From an uncultured Saprospiraceae bacterium (GTDB taxonomy: Bacteria; Bacteroidota; Bacteroidia; Chitinophagales; Saprospiraceae): a DNA stretch of 35,094 bases. The stretch covers positions 1 to 35,094 of the forward strand of contig CALLVC010000599.1 in the NCBI GenBank assembly GCA_938010785.1, in the 5' to 3' direction. The notes beneath the pieces are model-generated. The model worked only from the letters and a program-made list of their open reading frames with translations, searched no databases and was not told the DNA's origin. Shown piece after piece: positions 1-8,400 of the stretch. Made by a program: the position numbers and the translations under genes. Positions within the stretch are counted from its first letter, which is position 1. Every line of letters begins with the position of its first letter.

Positions 1-435
1 TCTGCTTTTTTATAAAAAAATAAAATTGCTAATCAGGCTCAAGTTCGAAAATGGCCCTATTTGGCTGTTTTTTGTTACTTTCTAGCCTCTTTTCAAAAAT
101 CGGTGCAAAGGTATTATTATTAAGTTGCTTATAAAAGCCTATTTTCATCTTTTTTTGAGAAAATTTAACCTTTTTTAAAATGGTAAAAATCAACTAGTTG
201 TCTATCTTCTATTCTACTCAACTGCTATATTCGGCAAATTAAGACATATTCCATATTTAATTTTTAGCTTTCAGCAAGCTCTTTTAATTAATATCTTTAC
301 TTGTGAAAATTCAAAATTTCTTGTATTCGCAAGTTTATCCACTCTTTCTAATCGTTGGTATAAAAAAAACATCTGTTTCTTCTATTTAGAAGTAACTTTT
401 CAGTCAATTTACTAGTCATTTTAAATTAAATCACC
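1..435. other. AT-rich intergenic region at left edge
   Basis: No gene is recognisable here. The stretch is very AT-rich and contains poly-A and poly-T runs. A small perfect palindrome of 6-bp arms (CTTCTA/TAGAAG) sits about 45 bases before the first gene and could act in regulation, but nothing specific identifies it. The promoter of the downstream + strand gene is expected here; I found no exact TAnnTTTG element. Confidence 0.5.
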
Positions 436-1092
436 ATGCCTGATTCAAAAATTACTGCTTTAGCGAAAGCACAACCCATTATTAAACGACATGTCCTTTT
501 TTCTATGGGTGCTGGTTTTATTCCTATTCCCATCGTTGATATAGCGGCGGTCACTGCCATCCAATTGGATATGCTTCGGCAATTGTGCAAACTCTATGAC
601 CAAGATTATAATGATTCTAGTGGAAAAGCTTTTGTCGGTACGATTGCTGGTAATACGCTTTCAAGAATTGCTGCACATACGGTAGGTTCTGTTTTTAAGG
701 CTGTTCCAATCATTGGTACGGCGCTCGGAGGAGCGACTGTATCGGCATTTTCTGGTGCAACGACCTATGCTATTGGACAGGTCGTAGCTCAACATTTTGC
801 CTCGGGCGGCTCTATCAATGAATTTGATGCCGATGAATTAAGAGACTTTTACCAAAAACAATTTCAAAAAGGAAAAAACATCGTCGAAGATTGGGCAGAT
901 AAAGCTGAGGATATCAAGGAAGATGTAGAAGAGGAAATTCAAGATGCTATTGACAATATCTTTGAAGCCGAAGCCCCTGTAGAAAATGAAACAGTTAAGA
1001 AATTGGCTAAATTGGAAGAATTGAAAGCTGCTGGATTAGTGACAGAAACAGAGTACAAGCGGATAAAGAAGCGGATTCTGAAAGAAAAATAA
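436..1092 (+). CDS. DUF697-like membrane protein with C-terminal SHOCT-like domain
   Basis: The protein has 218 residues. Residues ~20-120 hold two hydrophobic glycine/alanine-rich segments, one with a GFIPIPIVDIAAVTAIQLDM pattern and one with VPIIGTALGGATVSAFSGAT. The Pro-rich first turn followed by Asp-x-x-x-x-Thr-x-x-Gln is typical of the DUF697 family. These are inner-membrane proteins of unknown biochemical role, sometimes fused to GTPases; no GTPase domain is present here. Residues ~135-180 are highly acidic and probably coiled-coil. The last ~30 residues (KKLAKLEELKAAGLVTETEY and the basic tail after it) match the short SHOCT oligomerisation domain. The start is an ATG after an AT-rich leader without a strong Shine-Dalgarno sequence. 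The gene appears monocistronic. The family call is by pattern recognition; function is unknown. Confidence 0.8.
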   Translation: MPDSKITALAKAQPIIKRHVLFSMGAGFIPIPIVDIAAVTAIQLDMLRQLCKLYDQDYNDSSGKAFVGTIAGNTLSRIAAHTVGSVFKAVPIIGTALGGATVSAFSGATTYAIGQVVAQHFASGGSINEFDADELRDFYQKQFQKGKNIVEDWADKAEDIKEDVEEEIQDAIDNIFEAEAPVENETVKKLAKLEELKAAGLVTETEYKRIKKRILKEK

Positions 1093-1189
1093 CTGCTTAA
1101 TAATTGCACGTAGGGGGTTAAATCCTTTGTAAAAATTGCCTCAATTCCTAAAAAAGAAATTTCCTAAAACTGAATTTCCTAAAATATCT

Positions 1190-1197
1190 TAAATTTG
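1190..1197 (+). promoter_or_regulatory. Candidate Bacteroidota -7 promoter element
   Basis: TAAATTTG matches the Bacteroidota -7 consensus TAnnTTTG and lies 35 bases before the ATG of the M1 peptidase gene. I do not see a convincing TTG -33 box at the expected spacing, so this is only a half-supported promoter. Confidence 0.4.
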
Positions 1198-1232
1198 GGC
1201 ATATTTTTTAACAACCTGACTATAATAAAGCC

Positions 1233-3596
1233 ATGCAAAAAAAATCAGTCGCGCTGTTCACTCTTATCTTAGTAGCAGCCTTATCTATTCCTTTCTTAGC
1301 AATCAGCCAAAACAACCCTGGTTCTAATCACGGTAACAAATTTGAACAACTCGGTCAAAAACTCCGAGACCCCAATAGTTATAGAAGCGCAGATGGTTCG
1401 CCCGGTCCGCAATATTGGCAACAACGAGCAGATTACGACATCGAATGTACTTTAGATGAAGAAAATCTAAGATTGGACGGTAAAGAAACCATTACTTATC
1501 ACAATCAATCGCCAAGTACGCTGAGATATTTATGGCTACAATTGGACGAGAATGAGCATGACCCACATAATCCAGATAATGTGGATGATGGTAGCACGAT
1601 TCGGCCTCAAATGAGTGAACGAGCAATAGAAAGTCTGGATATCCGAGATGCCTTAGAAGGATATGGCCATAAAATCCATGCAGTCACTGACGCTAACGGT
1701 ACCCCTTTAAAATATACGATTAATTATACGATGATGCGGGTAGAGTTACCCACCCCATTAAAATCTGGTGAGCAATTTGTTTTTAACGTTGATTGGCACT
1801 ACAACATTACAGACCGTGTGGATGGTCTGGCAGGCGGTAGAGGTGGGTATGAATATTTTGAAGACGATGGCAACTACTTGCATACCATTGTTCAATGGTT
1901 TCCACGGATGGCGGTTTATTCTGACTTCGAAGGCTGGCAAAATAAACAGTTTACAGGAAGAGGGGAATTTGCTTTAAATTTTGGCAATTATAAAGTAAAA
2001 ATGACGGTTCCTGCGGACCATATGGTAGGTGCAACGGGAGAATGCCAAAATTACGAGGAAGTTTTAACCGCCATTCAAATGCAACGTTGGAAGCAAGCTC
2101 AAAATGCCACAGCGCCGATAGAAATTGTCACCTTAGCAGAAGCCAAAGCCAATGAGCAAAAGAAAAAATCAACAGCAACCAAAACTTGGATTTTTGAAGC
2201 GGAGAATGTAAGAGACTTTGCTTGGACTAGTAGCCGAAAATTTGTTTGGGATGCCATGCCGCACATTACAGAGGAAAACAAAAAAGTAATGTGTATGAGC
2301 TATTATGCCAAAGAGGCCTACCCTATTTACAATAAATATTCCACCAAAGCAGTAGAACATACCTTGGATGTTTATAGCAAGCATACCATTCCGTATCCTT
2401 ATCCTGTTGCTATTTCGGTAGAAGCTGCCAACGGTATGGAATACCCAATGATTTGCTTTAACCCCGGTCGTGCGGAAGCAGATGGTACTTACACAGAACG
2501 GTCTAAAATAGCTGCTCTAACGGTCATTATTCACGAAGTAGGTCACAATTATTTCCCAATGATTGTCAATAGTGATGAGCGACAATGGACTTGGATGGAT
2601 GAAGGCATTAATAGTTTCTTACAATTCTTAGCAGAGCAAGAATTTGATGTCAACTACAAGCACTGGGGCGGTACGACTGACCTCATTACCAGCTATATGA
2701 AGCAGCCAAAAAATAGATTAGAGCCAATTATGACCAATAGTGAAAATATCGTCAATTTTGGGTCTAATGCCTATGACAAACCTGCTACGGCGCTCAATGT
2801 GCTTCGAGAAACCATTATGGGACGCGAACTATTTGACTACGCCTTTAAGGAATATGCACGTCGTTGGGCATTTAAACATCCTACCCCTGCTGATTTTTTC
2901 CGTACCATGGAAGATGCAAGTGGTGTGGATTTAGATTGGTTTTGGCAAGGTTGGTTCTATGGCACAGATGCGGTTGATATTTCTTTGGATAGTATCAATT
3001 GGTATAAAGTTGATTTAAAAAATAATCCAGAAAAAAGGGAAAGCAATTATCCTTGGAAGCAAAAAGAACCTCGAGTACATATTGCGCAAAAGAAAAACAA
3101 GGAATCAGGCATGAAATCAGCGGTGGACAAAGACCCTGAACTAAGAGATATTTATACCACTTATGAACCGTGGAATACCGCAGACTCTGTCATTAATTAC
3201 ACGACTTATTTATACGATGAAACCTATTCTAAAAAAGAAAAGAAAAAACTATTCGGAGATAAAAATTACTATGAACTCTATTTCAGCAATAAAGGTGGCT
3301 TAGTAATGCCCGTAATTATCGAATGGGAATTTAAAGATGGAACGAAGGAAGTAGAACGAATTCCAGTAGAAATTTGGCGGAAGAATGAAGAAAAATTCAC
3401 TAAGGTTTTTGTCAAAAATAAAGAAGTCAAAGGTATTGTCATCGACCCCTATCACGAAACGGCAGACATTGACGAAAGCAATAATAATTGGCCCGTCAAA
3501 GAATTACCGAGTCGCTTCCAGGTGTTTAAAAAGCATAAGCAGAAAGAATTGTTGAATCCGATGCAGAAGGCGAAGAAGAAGACGAAAATTCCTTAG
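1233..3596 (+). CDS. Secreted M1 family zinc metallopeptidase
   Basis: This is a 787-residue exported aminopeptidase-like enzyme of the gluzincin M1 family, expected to cleave N-terminal residues from peptides in the periplasm or outside the cell. Residues 1-25 form a Sec signal peptide ending ...FLAISQ. The N-terminal ~80-330 region is the M1 beta-sandwich. The exopeptidase motif appears as GMEY at 401-404 (GxMEN in classical members, so the Asn is Tyr). The zinc site HEVGH is at 434-438, and Glu457 follows after exactly 18 residues (HExxH-x18-E). Tyr514 in the NAYDKPA motif is the likely transition-state Tyr. Residues ~590-787 form a lysine-rich C-terminal region I cannot assign. The gene is monocistronic; its stop codon lies inside the left copy of a direct repeat that borders an inverted-repeat element. 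Substrate is unknown. Confidence 0.93.
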   Translation: MQKKSVALFTLILVAALSIPFLAISQNNPGSNHGNKFEQLGQKLRDPNSYRSADGSPGPQYWQQRADYDIECTLDEENLRLDGKETITYHNQSPSTLRYLWLQLDENEHDPHNPDNVDDGSTIRPQMSERAIESLDIRDALEGYGHKIHAVTDANGTPLKYTINYTMMRVELPTPLKSGEQFVFNVDWHYNITDRVDGLAGGRGGYEYFEDDGNYLHTIVQWFPRMAVYSDFEGWQNKQFTGRGEFALNFGNYKVKMTVPADHMVGATGECQNYEEVLTAIQMQRWKQAQNATAPIEIVTLAEAKANEQKKKSTATKTWIFEAENVRDFAWTSSRKFVWDAMPHITEENKKVMCMSYYAKEAYPIYNKYSTKAVEHTLDVYSKHTIPYPYPVAISVEAANGMEYPMICFNPGRAEADGTYTERSKIAALTVIIHEVGHNYFPMIVNSDERQWTWMDEGINSFLQFLAEQEFDVNYKHWGGTTDLITSYMKQPKNRLEPIMTNSENIVNFGSNAYDKPATALNVLRETIMGRELFDYAFKEYARRWAFKHPTPADFFRTMEDASGVDLDWFWQGWFYGTDAVDISLDSINWYKVDLKNNPEKRESNYPWKQKEPRVHIAQKKNKESGMKSAVDKDPELRDIYTTYEPWNTADSVINYTTYLYDETYSKKEKKKLFGDKNYYELYFSNKGGLVMPVIIEWEFKDGTKEVERIPVEIWRKNEEKFTKVFVKNKEVKGIVIDPYHETADIDESNNNWPVKELPSRFQVFKKHKQKELLNPMQKAKKKTKIP

Positions 3597-3597
3597 T

Positions 3598-3876
3598 AGG
3601 GTTTTCTCATAAAAATCAGCTGTTCTATCATATCATAGTCTTGATTTGAACGGACATTCCCGAAATAAATTCGGGACAGGCAGAGTCCTTTCAAACCTGC
3701 CTTCCTGCGTCAGCAGGCAGGTCAAAAAAGGGGATTCAAAGGGTGAATAAAAATGAATTTTCATTGAAAATTCATTTTTATTCACCCTTTAGAACCCCCT
3801 TTTACAATTTTTTCCGTTCGATACGGAAAAAATTGTTAGGAACGTCTAGTTTAGAAGTTTTATGAGAAAGCCCTTG
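3598..3876. mobile_element. MITE-like inverted-repeat element flanked by 10-bp direct repeats
   Basis: The ends are inverted repeats: GGGTTTTCTCATAAAA at 3599-3614 against TTTTATGAGAAAGCCC at 3858-3873, 15 of 16 complementary. The core is a perfect 26-bp inverted repeat (3738-3763 with 3765-3790, one central base). Other perfect hairpins are TCCCGAA/TTCGGGA near 3658-3676, an ACCTGCC/GGCAGGT palindrome near 3695-3722, and 12-bp arms AATTTTTTCCGT/ACGGAAAAAATT near 3806-3834. The direct repeat ATTCCTTAGT occurs just outside at 3588-3597 and 3877-3886, as expected for a target-site duplication. No transposase is present. It lies between two convergent genes, so its hairpins could also end transcription from both sides. 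Confidence 0.6.
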
Positions 3877-3905
3877 ATTCCTTAGTTAAAAGTTATTGAG
3901 AGTTA

Positions 3906-4655
3906 TTACCGACTCCTCGTCTCCATCCGCTTATTAAATTCCGCAGACGTTACTTTCTTATCCCGCTTTATCATCTCTAACATTCTATCCGGGCTCATTT
4001 TTCCAGTATCAAATTGAAATAAGTATAATGGCGTCAAAGTTGACAAGGCTTTTTTCTTGGTCAACCCAAAACGTTCGTATTGAGCACACCACTTGTCCGT
4101 ATTTACTTTTTCGTTGAATTGGACAATTATTTCATTGTGAATAGCTCCAACGGGCATGCTCATTTCTTTTTCCTTTTTGACTGTTTCTAACCATCCTCTG
4201 TTATATAAAATTTGACAAATTTCATTACTTAGCGTTGGTAATCCTTTGGGGGCACGCATTCGCCAAGCCACTTTTTTATCTCTATCCTTTTCATAGAAAT
4301 GAATCGTTGTTGTTGGAATATCCATGACATTCATCCCGTAAGCAGGTTGTAAGTCCCATAAATTGGCCTTTTGGCAATTGGCCTGTAATTGTGCAAATTC
4401 TTCTTTGGATAATTGAGTTGTCGCTTCGCCTTCGTGCTTGGTGTATCGCTTTCCATTAAAGACCGCCCAACCATCTTGGTAGACCGTAAAATCGAATGCT
4501 GGGCATTTTCCGCGGCACCCTGTCCTGCTATATTCCAATACTTTCGGTAAGGCTTGGACCTCTTCTTGTGTCAACGCTTTTTGAGTCGTTTTGCACGAAC
4601 TAAAAAACATCAAACTTCCCGCTAATAAAAAAGTAATGATGACTGCTATTTTCAT
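3906..4655 (-). CDS. DUF6438 lipoprotein with subtilase-prodomain-like C-terminal half
   Basis: The protein has 249 residues. A lipoprotein signal peptide ends in FFSSC, with the lipidated Cys at 21, so it should be membrane-anchored. Residues ~38-155 carry the DUF6438 signature SRTGCRGKCPAF (Cys47 and Cys51), a domain of unknown function common in Bacteroidota lipoproteins. Residues ~165-249 have a different look: EIIVQF, then LYLFQFD, then VTSAEFNKR. This resembles the inhibitor-I9/fervidolysin-type prodomains that precede subtilisin proteases, although no protease follows. The combination is therefore a stand-alone fusion. The gene is convergent with the M1 peptidase gene and separated from it by the inverted-repeat element. 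The DUF call is firm; the prodomain resemblance is tentative. Confidence 0.8.
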   Translation of the reverse strand: MKIAVIITFLLAGSLMFFSSCKTTQKALTQEEVQALPKVLEYSRTGCRGKCPAFDFTVYQDGWAVFNGKRYTKHEGEATTQLSKEEFAQLQANCQKANLWDLQPAYGMNVMDIPTTTIHFYEKDRDKKVAWRMRAPKGLPTLSNEICQILYNRGWLETVKKEKEMSMPVGAIHNEIIVQFNEKVNTDKWCAQYERFGLTKKKALSTLTPLYLFQFDTGKMSPDRMLEMIKRDKKVTSAEFNKRMETRSR

Positions 4656-4905
4656 ATTTGTTATTTTTTAAATGAGTATCAACTAAACAAAAGGATATGC
4701 TCCGCTTTACTATTACGACGCTTTTTGTGATTTAGGTAACGATTGAGCTAAATAATTATTTGAGCTACGGCAAAATTTGAGCAAAAAGAAGCGTAGGGTA
4801 CTTGAATTTACCCTTTGTATAAGTAAAGGTCTATTTAATTTTAAAATCTGTCCTTTTCAACGATTTGCCGTTAAAAAATTTATACAAATTTCCTGCCTTT
4901 ACCAA

Positions 4906-5232
4906 ATGAAGTATATCGAGAAAATAAATACACAACTCACTCCTCACATAGATAAAGAATTAAATAAAACTGTTATTGATTTATTTGCAGGTTGTGGTGG
5001 CTTATCTCTTGGTTTTGAGGCAATGGGATTTAAAACTATCGGATATGAAAAATTAGAAGATGCTGCGGAAACTTACCGAAAAAATTTATTGGGAGAATGC
5101 TATACTCAAGAATTAACAGTAGAAACAAAATATCCCAAAGCAGAAATAATTATTGGTGGGGCCACTAGCTACGGCTATTATCCCAATTGCATCCCATCCG
5201 CTTGCGGTTCGGAAGTGCACTTCCTTATCTAG
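4906..5232 (+). pseudogene. Truncated C5 cytosine-specific DNA methyltransferase
   Basis: The likely start is the ATG at 4906 (MKYIEKINTQ...); the frame is open further upstream to a TTG at 4777, but that extension has no methyltransferase character. The AdoMet-binding motif I, DLFAGCGGLSLGFEAMGF, is intact. The sequence continues to AEIIIGG, exactly where motif IV (GGPPCQ with the catalytic Cys) should follow. It then becomes unrelated (ATSYGYYPNC...) and stops. Only about 85 residues remain of a protein that normally has more than 300, and the catalytic Cys and target-recognition region are missing, so it cannot methylate DNA. No other half is found in the window and no restriction endonuclease is adjacent. 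The broken end faces the giant gene at 5446. Confidence 0.85.
5187..5226. repeat. Palindromic repeat at the methyltransferase breakpoint
   Basis: TTGCATCCCATCCGC followed by a CGGTTC-containing tail matches, in inverted orientation, the sequence at 19950-19974. Directly after it is the perfect palindrome GGAAGTGCACTTCC (5211-5224). The repeat provides the foreign 3' end of the methyltransferase fragment. Confidence 0.5.
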
Positions 5233-5339
5233 ATTAGACAAAAAATAACTGATTCTAAACTATCAACTACTTTTTTCTTGAGCCACTAGATGCCCCCCTA
5301 TTCTACAAAAAAGTTTTTATAAATTTTGTCAAAAAAAAA

Positions 5340-5369
5340 TTGGTCAGCAAACTACTGTCTGCTGACCAA
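5340..5369 (-). terminator. Rho-independent terminator of the first giant gene
   Basis: The arms TTGGTCAGCA and TGCTGACCAA are perfectly complementary over 10 bp with a 10-base loop. On the - strand the hairpin is followed by a run of nine T. It lies about 80 bases after the stop codon of the gene ending at 5446. A-rich and T-rich flanks on both sides mean it could also work for + transcription. Confidence 0.85.
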
Positions 5370-5445
5370 AAAATTGAATGAAATAATATAAAAGTTTTGC
5401 TGCAAGCTATCAGCTAAAAGCTAATGGCTATACGAACGGTTGTTT

Positions 5446-8400
5446 TTACTCTATCACAATCATCCTTTTTACTACCTGCTTTTTATCCGTTGTTAATTGG
5501 TAGTAAAGTACGCCTTTGTCTGACAATTCAGCGGCATTGAGTTGGATTTCCTGGTAGCCTTTTTCGTAGGTACCTCTAATTTCCTTCAATACTTTTCCTT
5601 GGACATCCAAGATGCTCAAGACTGCTTCACCTGACGCTGGTAAGTAAAACCCTATCGAGGTATTATCTCTAAACGGATTTGGACGGTTTTGATAAAGTTG
5701 AATTCCAGCTGACTCGGAACCTTTGAAGTCTAGTGCAACATTGCTAATATTACCCTCTACATCATAAGCTTCTGCGGCGGTGATACTAGAAGTGATGGCC
5801 AATTTTTCGCTTAGTCGCCCGGCCGAGCCGGATTTGAAGACTAAGCTGAATAATTTGGTATCGCTCGTAGTTTCGGCTGCATCAGTGGCATTCCAACTGG
5901 TCGTTAGCAAACCTCTTTCTGTAAAATTAAATCCGAAATTATGTGTTTTGGCAGTCGATTCCACCATTTCAATTAAAGCTAAATCTTTGTAATCAATCGT
6001 AAACTGATACCCTTCCAAGCTAGTTTTAGCTGGTAGGACAAAATCTACGGTGTAAACCTGTCCTGCTTCTAAGCTTTGCTCCGCTACCTGAATCTTGGTC
6101 ACATTTCTGGAGTCTGCTTCTTGAAGACCACTAAAGTTTGCGCTTTGGTTGACATCTCCGATTTTAACAGCCATAAATCCTACCTGCATCTCATCTGTCA
6201 TATTTGACAACTCTACAGTCTCTCGGTAGTCTTCTGCTGCTGGATTATCGGTCGTGAACACATAAGCGTTATCTACGAACTTCCAACTGGTGTTATTGGG
6301 GAATTTTGGATTGATATTAAGAATTAATTGCCTTAGCTGTACCATGTCGTATGCAGAGATAGTGCCAGATTGGTTCACGTCCGCGGCTACGTATTGATAT
6401 GGTGAATTAAATGATTGAAGGCCTAATATATGTTTAGAGATAAGGACAAGGTCAAAGGTTGTTACGCCATTTAGTGGATTTGTATCCAGTTCAGGCTTTA
6501 AAGTATGGATGTTGTTTTTAGGAAGCGAAAATTGGAAAAGTCCGTCTTGTGTGACGGTTGCAATACTATTTCCATCGCTAGAAGTCGCTGTTACGGTAAC
6601 GTCGTTTATCATTTCATTAGCAGTAGTTTGGATACGTCCACTTACAAAAGACAATGGGTCTCCTACTGGCGCACATACTTTCATATTATCTTGAATTTCT
6701 ACTACTGAAGTACAGAAAGCAAAATTACCCTCTTTGTCAATTACATAAAGTCTAACTGTTTGACTACCAGTATTTTCACAATCAAAATCTAAGTTTGAAG
6801 GTAAAGCAAGTACTGCTTCTGAAGTAGTCGGTAGATCAATACCCAAGCTTGTATGCCATAATCTTGAATTTAGTAACTCTTTTGGCGTACAGTTGTCAAA
6901 ACTTCCTAAGTCTACATCAGAAGCCCAGATGGTAATTTTACCTTCTTGTCCCATTTCTAGGATGGCTGCTGATCGACAGGATGGGGTTGGCTTTTTACAA
7001 TCAAAAAATTCAAATGTTTTCGTCTGTGTAGAGCCATTTCCACATGGGTCAGAAGCGGAAAAGCTTACTAAGTATTCGATGCCTGGATTAACAGTATAAG
7101 TAAACTTATTGCCTTGTCCAGAATCTACCTTTATACTATTGGCGTAAATACTCCACCAGAAATCTAATGTCTCGAAATCTACACAGCTTTCTGCCTCAGC
7201 AGAGAAAGTCCGCGTTTCGTCACAGTCATACATACCATCTGCCGTCGTTGCGGTCTCTCCAGCGATTCCTTCGCCTGTCAAACAAGATTCTACCTCATTA
7301 ATGGTAATTTCTGGTCCATCAAAGCTATGTACTTTTAATACCTGAATGTAAGTCAAATAACCATTTGCAGGATACTGCTGGTTATTAATGGTTTCTCCTG
7401 ATGCAAATCCGTGGTCGTCTTCTTTTCTATTCAATGGAAAAGGTCTGTCACCTGCTTTGTATAAACACCAGTTGATGATGTGGTACGTTCTTTCTACTTT
7501 GTAACAAGCTTCGTCCTCTATTACAAAGACTTTATCTTCGTGTTCCCAACCAATTTGGTCACAAGCGCCTGAACGAATGTTCAACGCTGCTGTAGGAAAT
7601 GTTGCTCCACATTCACCGTTCCAGTCTTGTGGTAACTCAATTTCCCAGTTTTGTCGGTACTGTAAAGCAATCAATTGTGTTTCCCAAGGTGATTTATTTG
7701 GCCCCCAGTCAATCGCTCGGTATCTACGCTGAATTTGAGTCTGACCACAAGGCCATTCTACTAATTGGTATTCTTGCTCAATAGTCATTGGGTGACATCT
7801 GATATTGTCATCACAAATATCTATTGGATTTCCATATTTGCTATTAAAAGAATCTAGCGCTGTTCCTACTAGTGGTAAATATTCTTCATCATCGAATATT
7901 CCATTGCCATTGGTATCTGTAGAAGCACCTAAGTCGCCTGTCTTAAATTCATCACAGAATAAATTAACATCTGGTAATTTTCCACAAGATGGATAAATAT
8001 CGTCTTTTACGTTGATGGCAGTCCAACAAACATTATCATTGCCTTTGGCATCTGTAACCCTTAAATATACTTTAGGTTCGTGATGAATCGCATCACATGC
8101 TAAGGTGACGTCTTGTCCGTAATTGATGCCATCAATACTGATTTCTCGTTTAACAATGCCACAAGCATCCCAACTACCTGCATCAATCTCTTCGACACCG
8201 ATAATTCTAGCCCAATCACTTCCTACAGAGAAGTTCAATTGGTCTACACATACCGCCGAAGGCTTCGTTACATCTCTGACAATGACATGTTTGAAACAAG
8301 TATCTGCTTTCAATTGCTCATGACAAGCATCATTAGCTACCCAACCAATTCGGAAGGTATCGCAAGATAATGGTCCTGAATTAGATAGATTCGTTCCAAT

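Noticed and set aside
1-435. Possible replication origin because of AT-richness
   Set aside because: No DnaA-box cluster and no dnaA/dnaN neighbours are visible; AT-rich spacers are common throughout the window.
4777-4905. N-terminal extension of the methyltransferase fragment from a TTG
   Set aside because: The 43 extra residues do not resemble methyltransferase sequence, whereas the ATG at 4906 gives the usual short lead to motif I.
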